From Marinifaba aquimaris (GTDB lineage Bacteria > Pseudomonadota > Gammaproteobacteria > Enterobacterales > Alteromonadaceae), in NCBI RefSeq assembly GCF_013328345.1, contig NZ_JABULX010000007.1, forward strand, positions 1 through 64,000: DNA of 64,000 bases. Direction: 5' to 3'. This document shows, in pieces, positions 19,330-28,668 of the stretch. The translations under genes were made by a program, and so were the position numbers. Numbering within the stretch: the first letter of the stretch is position 1; each line of letters starts with the position of its first letter. The notes beneath the pieces were generated by a model. It had not been told where the DNA came from. It saw only the letters and a list, made by a program, of their open reading frames with translations, and did no database searches.

Positions 19330-19882
19330 ATTGATTGGGTAAAAAGATTTCACTTACGCTCAAAGGCAAGTTGGCTAGTTTAAAGATTGAACGCCGAGCC
19401 CAAATATTCTCTACCTGTTTTGTTACACTAGGATTGATTTCGCGAGGTAAAGACTGAACTGAAAAAGGGCAAATCTCAATGGGCTCACGCGTTAAATGTT
19501 CACTTTGAAAAATGGCTTCACCTAAAGAGCGGCTGCCCAAGCAACCGAGAAATTCATTGCCCTGCTCTAAAGTTTGCTGAGGAATTAACGTACTAGCAAA
19601 AACCCAAGGGGCATTGTCACAGCGAAGAATCACTTGCCTGACCAAATAACGCGAGTCAGGCATTGTCTCAAGTGCAGCAGGACAAATTTGATTAATACGC
19701 TGATTTTTCTCATGCCAGCTTTCATATACAACATCGACATTAAATGAATTGCAGTGCTCTTTTAATTTTGCCGTCAACGAGCTTGGGTCAAGCAACCAAG
19801 AAAGGGTATTGTTCGACGGTTCAATTTTGTCTTTGAGCTCTGATGCGCGCCATGCGCCCGCTAGCTGAATAGGATATTGCAC
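19319..19882 (-). CDS. ubiC: Chorismate pyruvate-lyase UbiC
   Basis: This is a 187-residue cytoplasmic enzyme that converts chorismate to 4-hydroxybenzoate plus pyruvate. Family features are [13 protein letters not shown] with the substrate-binding arginine, WVFASTLIP and the [10 protein letters not shown] block. It is translationally coupled to ubiA, giving the first two dedicated steps of ubiquinone synthesis in one operon. Confidence 0.93.
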   Translation of the reverse strand: MQYPIQLAGAWRASELKDKIEPSNNTLSWLLDPSSLTAKLKEHCNSFNVDVVYESWHEKNQRINQICPAALETMPDSRYLVRQVILRCDNAPWVFASTLIPQQTLEQGNEFLGCLGSRSLGEAIFQSEHLTREPIEICPFSVQSLPREINPSVTKQVENIWARRSIFKLANLPLSVSEIFLPNQYVY

Positions 19883-20056
19883 AGATAAATGAAGCTAAAA
19901 ATAACAGGAATGCGATGATAGCGGTTTTTACTAGCTATTGGCTAGTTTTGACAAATATCTAACGAAAAAACTGCTAATCAATTTATGCATTTCCATGATT
20001 TTTATTTTACAATCAAATTCAATCACACCTATTAATGCTGTTTTTAGAGTTACTTA

Positions 20057-20449
20057 ATGAAGATATTCGGGAAAATTTTTGCCTTATTTTTTTTAGTTTT
20101 TGCCAGTCATCAAAGCTTAGCCAATGATTCATTCGGTTACTACGGGATGGAACCTGACATTATTACTAACTATATCACTACTCGTAAAAAGCCAGGATAC
20201 GTCAGAATCACTGTCGAGTTAATGCTTAAAAATGCAGATAACATCGAGGTGGTTGAGCATCACGCACCTATGTTAAGAGATGCCATCATTAACATCGTCG
20301 GCAAAGAACCAGAAGAAAAAGTGAAATCACTTACTGGTCGTGAAGAGATACGTAAAAAGTGCGCTGAAAAAATAAAGCTGCTATTGAAAAAAGAAACCAA
20401 AGACGAAGTCATCCACGACTTACTCTTTACCAAATATTTATATCACTAA
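20057..20449 (+). CDS. FliL-like secreted protein
   Basis: This is a 130-residue protein with an N-terminal signal peptide (cleavage probably after SLAN) and a FliL-type domain. The domain is recognised from RKKPGYVRITVELMLKNADNIEVVEHHAPMLRD-like spacing (positions about 43-75) and the C-terminal KDEVIHDLLFTKYLYH segment. FliL proteins act at the flagellar stator and basal body. No other flagellar gene is near, so this may be a stand-alone paralogue with another periplasmic role. Confidence 0.78.
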   Translation: MKIFGKIFALFFLVFASHQSLANDSFGYYGMEPDIITNYITTRKKPGYVRITVELMLKNADNIEVVEHHAPMLRDAIINIVGKEPEEKVKSLTGREEIRKKCAEKIKLLLKKETKDEVIHDLLFTKYLYH

Positions 20450-20457
20450 ATAATAAT

Positions 20458-20484
20458 AAGGCTGATTAATCATCAGCCTTTTTA
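20458..20484. terminator. Bidirectional terminator between the fliL-like gene and glpG
   Basis: A stem AAGGCTGAT/ATCAGCCTT with a 5-base loop is followed by T residues on the plus strand and by A/T-rich sequence on the other side. It begins 9 bases after the fliL-like stop and overlaps the final codons of glpG, so it may serve both convergent genes. Confidence 0.8.
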
Positions 20485-21320
20485 CTTTGTGTATGCCAAA
20501 ATGCTAAACCTAGCCCTGCAATAAAACCAAAAAGATGTGCCCAATTAGCCATATTGATCCAAAGCACATCGGCAAAACCAATAGCCATCCATAACAGCAA
20601 CATCCCAATCAATTGTCCAGGTAGTTTGAAAGCGTCAATATCAGTCTTACGTCCCACAACCCAGACATAAGCAAATAATCCGTAGATCACACCCGATAGA
20701 CCAACAAAATTTGCGCCCACCAGATAAAACTGAGCCACATGGGCAAACAGAGCCGTTAATAAAGTAACATTTACTAACCGTCCCCAACCTTGATGCTTCT
20801 CTATTTTATCTCCAAGCCAAACCCACCAAAGCGCATTAAAGACAAAATGAGCCCAATCGCCATGTAACAAAATAGGTGTCCAAAGCCTGTACAGATCAAA
20901 GACACCTAAATCTGATAAATTAACAGGAAAGTGTAAAGCTCCAACCAAAAAACGAGCTGCGCCTAGGTTAACCGATAGCTGAACGAAAAAAATAAGGATC
21001 AAAAAACCAATGGTAAGGGGACCTGTGTTGAGTACCCAGTGGATAACCCCAGTTGCATCAAAGCCACCCGTTTTTACCGTTTGATTTCGCTGCCATGCTG
21101 CTGCAATGTACTTGTCCTGATTTGGGTTTTTACAAAAATCATCAGCTATAGCCATTGCCCTTTCCAAGTCCTGCCCCTCTGGGACTCTGACTTCGAACAA
21201 CATATCGTCACCGGTTTGTTGAGCAAGACGCACAACTTGGGTTTCAACTTTTTGCGTATGCAAATAGTCGACGAGAGCCTGAGCAAGTCTTGGATTTTCA
21301 AATTGCGCTAATGGAGTCAC
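20466..21320 (-). CDS. glpG: Rhomboid intramembrane serine protease GlpG
   Basis: This is a 284-residue rhomboid protease. A cytoplasmic N-terminal domain (about residues 1-80) precedes six membrane helices. The catalytic dyad is S209 (GLSGVIYG) and H262 (WAHLFGF), with oxyanion residues H158 and N162 in HGDWAHFVFNALWW. The GTG start at 21320 is supported by AAGGA 10 bases upstream. It lies 6 bases after glpE, as in many gammaproteobacteria. Confidence 0.95.
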   Translation of the reverse strand: MTPLAQFENPRLAQALVDYLHTQKVETQVVRLAQQTGDDMLFEVRVPEGQDLERAMAIADDFCKNPNQDKYIAAAWQRNQTVKTGGFDATGVIHWVLNTGPLTIGFLILIFFVQLSVNLGAARFLVGALHFPVNLSDLGVFDLYRLWTPILLHGDWAHFVFNALWWVWLGDKIEKHQGWGRLVNVTLLTALFAHVAQFYLVGANFVGLSGVIYGLFAYVWVVGRKTDIDAFKLPGQLIGMLLLWMAIGFADVLWINMANWAHLFGFIAGLGLAFWHTQSKKADD

Positions 21321-21326
21321 GCGTCA

Positions 21327-21650
21327 TTAGTCCTTAGCTGAAACGAATGGTAAATCTCTACGCCACAATTCAAAGCCACCATCCATACTGTAAACATCTT
21401 CATAACCTTGCTGGGCTAAATACTCAGCGGCGCCTTGGCTTGAACGGCCGTGATAACAAACAACGACAACAGGCTGGTCAAAATCAACTGCTTGCATAAA
21501 TTGGCTCAAGGTTCCATTTGATAAGTGAAACGAACCTTCAATATGTGCTTGTTCAAAAGAATTATCATCGCGGATATCTGCAATAACACAGCCTTTTTGT
21601 GCAAGTTTTTCGGCTGTAGCCTGACAATCAATATGTTTAAATGAAGACAT
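21327..21650 (-). CDS. glpE: Thiosulfate sulfurtransferase GlpE (rhodanese)
   Basis: This is a 107-residue single-domain rhodanese that moves sulfur from thiosulfate to thiol or cyanide acceptors. The active-site loop is CYHGRSSQG with catalytic C65. The CH2A-like region IADIRDDNSFEQAHIEGSFHL and the closing MDGGFELW are typical. It forms a two-gene operon with glpG. Confidence 0.94.
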   Translation of the reverse strand: MSSFKHIDCQATAEKLAQKGCVIADIRDDNSFEQAHIEGSFHLSNGTLSQFMQAVDFDQPVVVVCYHGRSSQGAAEYLAQQGYEDVYSMDGGFELWRRDLPFVSAKD

Positions 21651-21700
21651 GTTTTTCCAATAATCTAATCAGCAAAGAAGTCATTCTAGCACGTTCAAAA

Positions 21701-21737
21701 AAACAATAAAAAAGGCCCACCTTCGCAGGCAGGCCTT
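21701..21737 (-). terminator. ompW terminator
   Basis: Reading the minus strand, an 11-pair stem (21727-21737 with 21712-21722, including two G-T pairs) with a 4-base loop is followed by a T-run. It lies about 40 bases beyond the ompW stop and before glpE. Confidence 0.88.
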
Positions 21738-21776
21738 GCTCACAAAGTGAGCGAGAGAAGGAATAAACTTTATCGA

Positions 21777-22478
21777 TTAAAATGTATAACGAGCACCAAA
21801 CATCACTACAAATGGGTCAATATCAACATCAACTTTTTGAATTGAATTGCCGTTTACTTTGACATTAGCTTCGGTATCAATATCAATAGCAGATACCATT
21901 AAGTGTAAGCCCCAATTCGCATCTATCTTGTAGTTAGCACCAGCTTGGAAGGCCAGTCCAACAGAATCATCTAACTCTAAACCTACGCTATCATTGGCAC
22001 CTGCAACACCTAAAGCTTGTAAGGTAGATACGAGTTCAGCATCTGGCTCCTCATCAAAAAACACTGTGTAATTGATACCTAAACCAACAAAAGCACGTAA
22101 CTTGTCATCTGCAGAACCAAAGTGATGTTGGCCAAATAATGTTGGAGGTAAGTGTTTGACTTCACCAATATTCAAACCATTAATAGCAGAGCCTTTAACT
22201 TGTACATCCTGACTAAATGGCGTTGCCGCAACCAATTCAATTGTCCAATTATCGTCAATGGCATAATCGATAGTTAAGCCCAGATGAGTGTTATCATCCA
22301 CACTGACACCTGTTGAGCCAGCTGGTAAACCCGCTACATTTTCAATAACATCTAAATGACCACTGCTTTCATCAGGCGCGACAGTAATCGCACCAATATT
22401 TACACTAAAGTTAGCAAATGCAGCTTGGCTAACCAGCGCTAATGTGCAAACGGCAGCAAGTTTTGAAATGATTGTCAT
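21777..22478 (-). CDS. ompW: OmpW-family outer membrane protein
   Basis: This is a 233-residue outer-membrane beta-barrel with a clear signal peptide (about residues 1-22, ending AAFA). Family features are the early NIGAITVAPDESSG strand, DNTHLGLTIDYAIDDNWTIELVAATPF, the LPPTLFGQHHFG strand and the C-terminal Phe (ARYTF) used by the BAM complex. OmpW proteins form a narrow hydrophobic channel. GGAG lies 7 bases before the ATG. Two FNR-like palindromes sit upstream, which fits oxygen control known for ompW in E. coli. Confidence 0.94.
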   Translation of the reverse strand: MTIISKLAAVCTLALVSQAAFANFSVNIGAITVAPDESSGHLDVIENVAGLPAGSTGVSVDDNTHLGLTIDYAIDDNWTIELVAATPFSQDVQVKGSAINGLNIGEVKHLPPTLFGQHHFGSADDKLRAFVGLGINYTVFFDEEPDAELVSTLQALGVAGANDSVGLELDDSVGLAFQAGANYKIDANWGLHLMVSAIDIDTEANVKVNGNSIQKVDVDIDPFVVMFGARYTF

Positions 22479-22536
22479 ATGTATTCTCCAATATTATTGT
22501 CTGACAACCATATTAGAGAGAATTAGCCGGAAAAAG

Positions 22537-22550
22537 CTGTTCTAGATCAA
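22537..22550. promoter_or_regulatory. FNR-like site 1 upstream of ompW
   Basis: CTGTT-CTAG-ATCAA has one perfect FNR half-site (ATCAA) and one weak half, with a 4-base CTAG spacer. It is about 60-70 bases upstream of the ompW ATG. Confidence 0.45.
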
Positions 22551-22586
22551 GACTTAGCTGAGGGAAAATGTGTTTAACAGAAAAGT

Positions 22587-22600
22587 TTGATCTAGATTAA
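22587..22600. promoter_or_regulatory. FNR-like site 2 upstream of ompW
   Basis: TTGAT-CTAG-ATTAA differs from the FNR consensus TTGAT-N4-ATCAA at one base. It is centred exactly 50 bp from the other CTAG-centred site and lies about 110-120 bases upstream of the ompW ATG. Confidence 0.55.
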
Positions 22601-22635
22601 CTTTTATTTACGGGAGAAGTAATTGATTAATGAGC

Positions 22636-22667
22636 AAAAAAAAAGAGGGGTTGAATACCCTCTTTTT
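22636..22667 (-). terminator. yceI terminator
   Basis: A 10-pair stem AAAAAGAGGG/CCCTCTTTTT (22640-22649 with 22658-22667) with an 8-base loop ends in a T-run on the minus strand, about 23 bases after the yceI stop. Confidence 0.9.
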
Positions 22668-22689
22668 ATACTTGATGAACTCGTTCTAA

Positions 22690-23280
22690 TTATTGCTTTT
22701 CTTGTGCTGAGACAGGATCGAGCTTAACGGTAAAAAGCACAGGTACTGCATAACTAATACTCGGTAAGCTGGCTAATTCTTTAAGCTTATCAACCCCGGC
22801 TTGTGCACCATACTTTTTCGTATCAATGATAAAAGGCTCTGTCGTGCTCACCAAAAAACCACCATCGCTGGTTTTAGTCGCGACAATTGAAAGCTCCAGC
22901 GGGCGTTGTTGACCGTGGAAATTGAATTCACCGGTAATTTTTGCACGTTTACTCTCACCTACTGATAAAGCTTCAAAACTGGCGATATCAAATTGAGCAA
23001 TAAATTCAGCCTTAGCGAATTTTGTTGTTTCAAAAACAAATTCTTGAAGGCGTTCATTGCGAATTGGGATCATAGTATTTACAGACGTTAGATCAACTTC
23101 AACAGCAAGTTGCCCCTGCGAAGATAAAACGCCAGAGAAACGATCAAACAGATGCGTTTCAAAAATATGCTCTTTTTTAACAGACAAGAAGTTAATTTCA
23201 GATTGCTCAGCTTTTACTTGCCAAGCAGCATTAGAGGTAAAGCTAGCCACTAAGCCTAACGCTAGTAGTATCTTTTTCAT
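22690..23280 (-). CDS. YceI-family periplasmic lipid-binding protein
   Basis: This is a protein of about 196 residues with a signal peptide (MKKILLALGLVASFTSNA) and a YceI lipocalin-like domain, a periplasmic fold that binds long polyisoprenoid chains. Typical blocks are SEINFLSVKK, GVLSSQGQLAVEVDLTSVNT, AKITGEFNFHGQQRPLEL and FIIDTKKYGAQAG. The ATG at 23280 is preferred to a GTG 9 bases earlier because AAAGGTG lies at the right distance. Its biological ligand here is unknown. Confidence 0.9.
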   Translation of the reverse strand: MKKILLALGLVASFTSNAAWQVKAEQSEINFLSVKKEHIFETHLFDRFSGVLSSQGQLAVEVDLTSVNTMIPIRNERLQEFVFETTKFAKAEFIAQFDIASFEALSVGESKRAKITGEFNFHGQQRPLELSIVATKTSDGGFLVSTTEPFIIDTKKYGAQAGVDKLKELASLPSISYAVPVLFTVKLDPVSAQEKQ

Positions 23281-23304
23281 CAAACACACCTTTTAAGTTC
23301 GATT

Positions 23305-24138
23305 TTAGAATGAACGAGTTGTTCTATGTGGCTTGATGATCTCTCGCCAAGGCCATTGCTCGTTGCCTAACACCATAAAATCTGGGTTAGAAAATGAAGT
23401 GCGCTGATTATAACTCAGTGCATTAAATTCGCTATCAAGAATTCTCCCGCCAGCTTCTTCAATAATGCAATGACTTGCCCCCGTATCCCACTCTCCTGTA
23501 GGCCCAGTTCGCAAATAACAATCGGCTTTACCTTCGGCAATGATACAACTTTTCAACGAGCAGCTCCCCAAAGGTACAAACTCGTATTCTTTAACCGAAT
23601 CAAACAAGTGTTTAGTTGTCGTTTCTTTTTTCTGAACGCGGGACACCGCGATTTTTAATTTCGTATCTTGGTTCCTTTTTCTGACAAAAATTTGTTTACT
23701 ACCGTCGGCCGTTTCTTTAAAAGCACCTTCACCTTCAACTGCGTAGTAAAGTACATCTTTAACAGGCCAATAGATTACCCCCATCACTGGCCAAGCTTTG
23801 TTGACAAGCGCAATGTTGACAGCAAAATCGCCACTGCGAGAGACAAATTCTTGAGTGCCATCCATAGGGTCGAGCAACCAAAAGCTATCCCAATGTTGGC
23901 GTAAATTAAGATTAACGGCAGGCGTTTCTTCCGAGATGATAGGAATGTGCGGATTAAGTGCTTTAAGTCCTGCGATTAAGACTTCATTAGCCGCATAATC
24001 AGCTGTAGTGACAGGCGATTCATCATCTTTTTGATAAAGCTCGAAATCGCCTTGTTCGTAAATGTCCAAAATAGCACGACCAGCTCGACGAGCGATCGCT
24101 TTTACTTCATCCAATAATTCAATCGGTTGGGGTATCAA
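23305..24138 (-). CDS. cysQ: 3'(2'),5'-bisphosphate nucleotidase CysQ
   Basis: This is a 277-residue inositol-monophosphatase-fold enzyme that removes the 3'-phosphate of PAP, a by-product of sulfate assimilation. Metal-binding motifs are SEE (IISEETP), DPMDGTQEF and the C-terminal EWDTGASHCIIEEAGG. The likely TTG start at 24138 has GGAGG 10 bases upstream and lies within the last codons of nudE, so the two genes overlap by 20 bases and are probably coupled. Confidence 0.94.
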   Translation of the reverse strand: MIPQPIELLDEVKAIARRAGRAILDIYEQGDFELYQKDDESPVTTADYAANEVLIAGLKALNPHIPIISEETPAVNLNLRQHWDSFWLLDPMDGTQEFVSRSGDFAVNIALVNKAWPVMGVIYWPVKDVLYYAVEGEGAFKETADGSKQIFVRKRNQDTKLKIAVSRVQKKETTTKHLFDSVKEYEFVPLGSCSLKSCIIAEGKADCYLRTGPTGEWDTGASHCIIEEAGGRILDSEFNALSYNQRTSFSNPDFMVLGNEQWPWREIIKPHRTTRSF

Positions 24139-24694
24139 GATTCAAATGCCTCCGAGCCAAAAATAAAGCAGCTATGCTGCGGGCTTCGTTAAAATCAGGC
24201 TGTGCTAATAATTGATCAACTTGACTAATTGGCCACGGGACAATTTCGAGTGGTTCAGGTTCATCACCTTCAAGTCTTTCTTCGTACAAACCTTTAGCTA
24301 ATAGTATATGCATCCTAGCGCTAAAATAACTCGGCGCCATTGTAACACTTTGTAAGGAAATCAATTCATTGGCACCATAGCCAATTTCTTCTTTCAGTTC
24401 TCTGTTTGCAGCTTGCTCTGGTTGCTCGTCTGGATCAATTAACCCTTTGGGGAACCCGAGTTCATAGGTATGTGTACCACCTGCATATTCTCTGACTAGC
24501 AACATGGTTTCATCATCTAGCATAGGAATAACCATAACCGCACTGCGACCGGAACTTTTCATTCGCTCGTACGTTCTTTGATTACCATTACTAAATTCAA
24601 GTTCGACCGATTCCACTTCGAATAATCGACTTTTCGCAACCGAGTTTGTCGATAATATTTTAGGTAATTCAGTCTTTTTTGTGCTTTGTGTCAT
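24119..24694 (-). CDS. nudE: ADP compounds hydrolase NudE (Nudix)
   Basis: This is a protein of about 191 residues with a complete Nudix box, running from GFPKGLIDPDE to RELKEEIGYG, which binds Mg2+ and cleaves nucleoside diphosphate derivatives such as ADP-ribose. The N-terminal strand region VESVELEFSNGNQRTYERMKSSG matches NudE. The ATG at 24694 with GAG 7 bases upstream is chosen over a TTG four codons earlier. The nudE-cysQ pair next to a divergent yrfG matches the E. coli nudE-yrfG neighbourhood. Confidence 0.92.
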   Translation of the reverse strand: MTQSTKKTELPKILSTNSVAKSRLFEVESVELEFSNGNQRTYERMKSSGRSAVMVIPMLDDETMLLVREYAGGTHTYELGFPKGLIDPDEQPEQAANRELKEEIGYGANELISLQSVTMAPSYFSARMHILLAKGLYEERLEGDEPEPLEIVPWPISQVDQLLAQPDFNEARSIAALFLARRHLNLDTPTD

Positions 24695-24765
24695 TTTTTC
24701 ACTCAACTTAGCGCTTTCAATTGCTACACTAAAAGTTAATGTAAAAACATAACGTAATCACCCAC

Positions 24766-25437
24766 ATGCTGCAATGGAAAGATATTGATACTGTGCTTTT
24801 AGATATGGATGGCACATTATTAGACCTTCACTTTGATAATCATTTCTGGTTGGAATTTGTTCCACAGCGATTTGCTGAATTACAAGGCATCAGTAAAGAA
24901 GCTGCATTAGAAGCGCTCAAACCCAAATTTGCTGAGCAGGCAGGTCACCTTAATTGGTACTGCTTAGATTATTGGCAAAAAGAACTAGACCTCGACTTGG
25001 TTGAAATGAAAAAAGAAATTTGTCATTTAATCGATATGCGAGAAGATGTCCCCGCTTTTCTAACTGCGTTAAAAAAAGCAGGAAAGCGCATTATATTAGT
25101 GACCAATGCTCACCCTGATAGCTTAACGCTGAAAATAGAACACACTGAGCTTGATAAATATATTGATGAATTGGTTTCAACCCACACCTTTGGTGTCAGT
25201 AAAGAATCCAAGCTATTGTGGCAACAATTAGAAGAGGAATTGAAATTTGATTGCCATCGAAGCTTATTTATTGATGACAGTATTCCCATTTTAACAACGG
25301 CGAGAGAATTTGGTATCCGTCACCTTGTCGCGGTGGCAAATCCTGATAGTAAACAGGAAACACGAGAGATCACTCAGTTTGACTCAATTACCAGTTATAA
25401 CGCCTACACCAACGAGCTTAATCAGCTTTACCTATAA
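24766..25437 (+). CDS. yrfG: GMP/IMP nucleotidase YrfG (HAD family)
   Basis: This is a 223-residue HAD-superfamily phosphatase. Motif I is DMDGTLLDL, motif II lies in ILVTNAHP, and the motif III/IV region is HTFGVSKESKLLW to SLFIDDSIPIL. Sequence and length match E. coli YrfG (222), which dephosphorylates purine nucleoside monophosphates. It is transcribed divergently from nudE and ends at a strong hairpin shared with rho. Confidence 0.92.
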   Translation: MLQWKDIDTVLLDMDGTLLDLHFDNHFWLEFVPQRFAELQGISKEAALEALKPKFAEQAGHLNWYCLDYWQKELDLDLVEMKKEICHLIDMREDVPAFLTALKKAGKRIILVTNAHPDSLTLKIEHTELDKYIDELVSTHTFGVSKESKLLWQQLEEELKFDCHRSLFIDDSIPILTTAREFGIRHLVAVANPDSKQETREITQFDSITSYNAYTNELNQLYL

Positions 25438-25440
25438 ACA

Positions 25441-25470
25441 AAAAAAGCCAACATTAAATGTTGGCTTTTT
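25441..25470. terminator. Bidirectional terminator between yrfG and rho
   Basis: The stem AGCCAACAT/ATGTTGGCT with a 3-base loop is flanked by A-run and T-run, so it can end both convergent genes. Confidence 0.93.
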
Positions 25471-25500
25471 AAATTTATAGCTTGAGTAAAAGACGCTGAT

Positions 25501-26769
25501 TTAACCGCCTTTTTGACGCTTCATAGCGTCGAAGAATTCGTCATTTGTCTTAGTCATTGATAACTTATCAATTAAGAATTCCATCGCATCAATTTCGGTC
25601 ATATCGTGGACAATCTTTCGTAAGATCCACATTTTTTGTAATTCTTCAGAGCTTGTTAATAGCTCTTCGCGACGCGTACCTGAGCGCTTGATATCAATCG
25701 CTGGGAAAACGCGTTTTTCAGCAATTTTGCGATTTAAGTGGATTTCAGAGTTACCCGTACCTTTGAATTCTTCATAGATAACTTCATCCATTTTAGAACC
25801 CGTATCGATAAGTGCGGTAGCAATAATAGTTAAACTACCACCCTCTTCAACGTTACGTGCCGCACCGAAGAAACGCTTAGGTTTATGTAATGCGTTTGCA
25901 TCCACACCACCGGTTAGTACTTTACCTGATGAAGGGATAACAGTGTTGTAAGCACGAGCAAGACGGGTAATTGAATCAAGTAAGATAACGACATCTTTTT
26001 TGTGCTCAACTAAACGTTTTGCTTTTTCGATAACCATTTCGGCAACTTGCACGTGACGCGATGCTGGCTCATCAAACGTTGATGCCACAACTTCACCGCG
26101 AACAAGACGTTGCATTTCAGTTACTTCTTCTGGACGTTCGTCGATAAGCAATACCATCAACTCACATTCAGGGTTCTTAGCTGCAATTGATTGCGCTAAG
26201 TTCTGTAAAAGCATCGTTTTACCAGCTTTTGGTGGTGCAACTAATAAAGCACGTTGACCTTTACCGATAGGAGACGCTAAGTCTAATACACGTGCTGTAA
26301 TATCTTCTGTTGAACCATTACCACGCTCCATTACCATGCGCTCTGTTGCATGTAATGGCGTTAAGTTTTCAAATAAAATCTTGTTGCGCGAGTTCTCAGG
26401 TTTGTCGAAGTTTACTTGGTTAATCTTCAACAGGGCAAAATAACGCTCACCATCTTTTGGTGGGCGAATCTTACCGGCAATTGTATCACCCGTTCTAAGG
26501 TTAAAACGGCGAATCTGAGATGGAGATACATAAATATCATCAGGACCCGCCAAATATGAAGAGTCAGCTGAACGCAAGAAACCAAAGCCATCTTGTAAAA
26601 TTTCTAAAGCACCGTCACCAAAGATGTCTTCACCACCTTTAGCGTGTGTCTTTAAAATTGAGAAAATAATGTCTTGCTTACGTAGGCGGGCGGTATTTTC
26701 TAAGCCCATTGATTCAGCTAGTTTTACTAGCTCATTAATTGGTTTTTTCTTTAATTCAGTTAAGTTCAT
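25501..26769 (-). CDS. rho: Transcription termination factor Rho
   Basis: This is a 422-residue hexameric RNA helicase. The N-terminal Rho-N helices ([19 protein letters not shown]) and the cold-shock-like RNA-binding domain (DGFGFLRS) precede the ATPase domain. That domain has Walker [12 protein letters not shown], a Walker B near [16 protein letters not shown] and the Q- and R-loop regions. Length matches E. coli Rho (419). It lies downstream of trxA in the usual trxA-rho order, but a terminator and 185 bases separate them, so rho has its own leader. Confidence 0.98.
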   Translation of the reverse strand: MNLTELKKKPINELVKLAESMGLENTARLRKQDIIFSILKTHAKGGEDIFGDGALEILQDGFGFLRSADSSYLAGPDDIYVSPSQIRRFNLRTGDTIAGKIRPPKDGERYFALLKINQVNFDKPENSRNKILFENLTPLHATERMVMERGNGSTEDITARVLDLASPIGKGQRALLVAPPKAGKTMLLQNLAQSIAAKNPECELMVLLIDERPEEVTEMQRLVRGEVVASTFDEPASRHVQVAEMVIEKAKRLVEHKKDVVILLDSITRLARAYNTVIPSSGKVLTGGVDANALHKPKRFFGAARNVEEGGSLTIIATALIDTGSKMDEVIYEEFKGTGNSEIHLNRKIAEKRVFPAIDIKRSGTRREELLTSSEELQKMWILRKIVHDMTEIDAMEFLIDKLSMTKTNDEFFDAMKRQKGG

Positions 26770-26916
26770 TTTGGTGGGTTCTTTAAATTGAATTTTTTGA
26801 CTCGAAGAACGGTTCTCGTCTTTTGCAATCTTTGCTGTTTGACAATTAAGAAATCGATTAGGTATGTCTGTTGGAAAGACCAGCTAAAGGTAGCAATAAA
26901 ATTTGGATAGATCCAG

Positions 26917-26944
26917 AAAAAAGCCCAATTAAAATTGGGCTTTT
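26917..26944 (-). terminator. trxA terminator
   Basis: The stem AGCCCAAT/ATTGGGCT with a short A/T loop is followed by a T-run on the minus strand, directly after the trxA stop and before the rho leader. Confidence 0.9.
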
Positions 26945-26954
26945 AGGATTTTGA

Positions 26955-27281
26955 TTAAATATGGCTGTTGATGAACTCAACTAATTGGCCTTTAGAAACT
27001 GCACCAACTTTGTTATCTACTACAGCGCCGTTTTTAAACATTAATAATGTAGGGATACCACGGATGTTGAACTTAGCAGCCACTTCATTTGAATCATCAA
27101 CGTTTAATTTACCGATTTTAACTTTACCCGCTAATTCAGTTGCAACTTCGTCGATAACAGGAGCAATCATTTTACAAGGACCACACCATTCAGCCCAAAA
27201 ATCAACCAAAACAGGTAAGTCAGAGTTAATAACTTCAGCATCGAAATTATCGTTTGTTAATTCAATAGTAGCGTCACTCAT
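26955..27281 (-). CDS. trxA: Thioredoxin 1
   Basis: This is a 108-residue cytoplasmic disulfide reductase. The active site is WCGPC with C33 and C36, and the cis-proline loop is RGIPTLLMF. The ATG at 27281 is preferred because GGAG lies 6 bases upstream and the resulting length equals E. coli TrxA; an upstream ATG at 27308 would add an unneeded extension. It is transcribed divergently from rhlB. Confidence 0.97.
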   Translation of the reverse strand: MSDATIELTNDNFDAEVINSDLPVLVDFWAEWCGPCKMIAPVIDEVATELAGKVKIGKLNVDDSNEVAAKFNIRGIPTLLMFKNGAVVDNKVGAVSKGQLVEFINSHI

Positions 27282-27395
27282 CGCTATCTCCAAAATGTCG
27301 ATCTGCAACAGCGCAGATACAAAAGTTATAATTAAGGCGTTTTTTAAACGATTGTGTTTTTTATTGCAAGTTTAAACTGCTATGCTAGCAGCACT

Positions 27396-28655
27396 ATGAC
27401 TACTAAAAAACACTTAAGCGATGTCAAATTTGACTCGCTGGCGCTTGCGCCAGAAATAAAAAAAGCGCTTGCAGATGCAAATTATTCATACTGCACCCCT
27501 ATTCAAGCCAAAAGTTTGCCAATAGCACTTAAAGGTGGCGATGTAGCAGGTCAAGCTCAAACCGGCACGGGTAAAACCATGGCGTTTTTACTTGCGACCT
27601 TTCATCACTTACTCTCTAATCCACTAGCTACACCTAAGCTTGGCAACCGTCCTAGAGCCGTTATTCTTGCTCCAACTAGAGAGCTCGCAGTGCAGATCCA
27701 CAAGGATGCAGCATTGCTTGCCAAGCACACTGGATTATCGCTTGCTTTGATATATGGGGGCGAAGGTTACGAAGATCAACGCCAACAATTAGAAAAAGGT
27801 GTAGATATTTTAATTGGCACCACAGGTCGTATAATCGATTATTATAAGCAAGGCGAATTAAATCTATCTGCTGTTCAGGTTATGGTGCTCGATGAAGCCG
27901 ATCGCATGTTCGATTTAGGCTTTATCAAAGACATACGCTACCTCTTTAGAAAGATGCCTCCTGCAGAAGACAGACTCAACTTAGTCTTCTCAGCAACACT
28001 GTCTCTAAAAGTACAAGAATTAGCCTACGAGCAAATGACCGATCCGACTCATGTTCACATCGAACCAGAGAAAATGTTGTCAGGTCGTATTACTGAAGAG
28101 CTATTCCACCCTTCTGATGAAGATAAAATCTTACTGCTATTAACGCTTATTGAAGACGAATGGCCAGATAAAGCCATTGTATTTTCAAACACAAAAATTG
28201 GCTGTGAAAACGTCTACCGTTGGTTAAAGTCAGATGGTCATAGGGCAGGTTTATTAACGGGCGATGTTAATCAGAAAAAACGCTTAGCAATTTTAGAAAG
28301 CTTTACTAAAGGTGATTTGGACATCTTAGTAGCAACCGATGTAGCAGCTCGAGGTTTACACATCCCTAAAGTAAGTCACGTTTTCAACTACGACTTACCG
28401 GATGACTGTGAAGACTATGTTCACCGCATTGGTCGAACAGGACGTGCTGGTGAATCAGGCCATGCAATTAGTTTTGCATGTGAAAAGTACATTTATAACC
28501 TACCGGCAATTGAAGCTTATGTAGGGCATGAATTACCAACCTGCCGTTACAACCCTGATGAATTATTGGATGATGTAAAAGCACCTAGACCTCAAGCGCG
28601 TTCAAAACACAGACACCATAATCGTCAATACCACAGCAGAAAACCTAGTCACTAA
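27396..28655 (+). CDS. rhlB: ATP-dependent RNA helicase RhlB
   Basis: This is a DEAD-box helicase of about 419 residues, a degradosome partner in E. coli. The Q motif ends in [10 protein letters not shown]. Walker A is AQTGTGKT, the DEAD box is [10 protein letters not shown], motif III is SAT, and motifs V/VI are [12 protein letters not shown] and [10 protein letters not shown]. The basic His/Arg-rich C-terminal tail is typical. The ATG at 27396 gives the E. coli length; an earlier ATG at 27354 would add a spurious hydrophobic leader. The next gene, gppA, follows 13 bases later, the usual neighbour. Confidence 0.96.
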   Translation: MTTKKHLSDVKFDSLALAPEIKKALADANYSYCTPIQAKSLPIALKGGDVAGQAQTGTGKTMAFLLATFHHLLSNPLATPKLGNRPRAVILAPTRELAVQIHKDAALLAKHTGLSLALIYGGEGYEDQRQQLEKGVDILIGTTGRIIDYYKQGELNLSAVQVMVLDEADRMFDLGFIKDIRYLFRKMPPAEDRLNLVFSATLSLKVQELAYEQMTDPTHVHIEPEKMLSGRITEELFHPSDEDKILLLLTLIEDEWPDKAIVFSNTKIGCENVYRWLKSDGHRAGLLTGDVNQKKRLAILESFTKGDLDILVATDVAARGLHIPKVSHVFNYDLPDDCEDYVHRIGRTGRAGESGHAISFACEKYIYNLPAIEAYVGHELPTCRYNPDELLDDVKAPRPQARSKHRHHNRQYHSRKPSH

Positions 28656-28668
28656 TAAAAGGCAGTTT

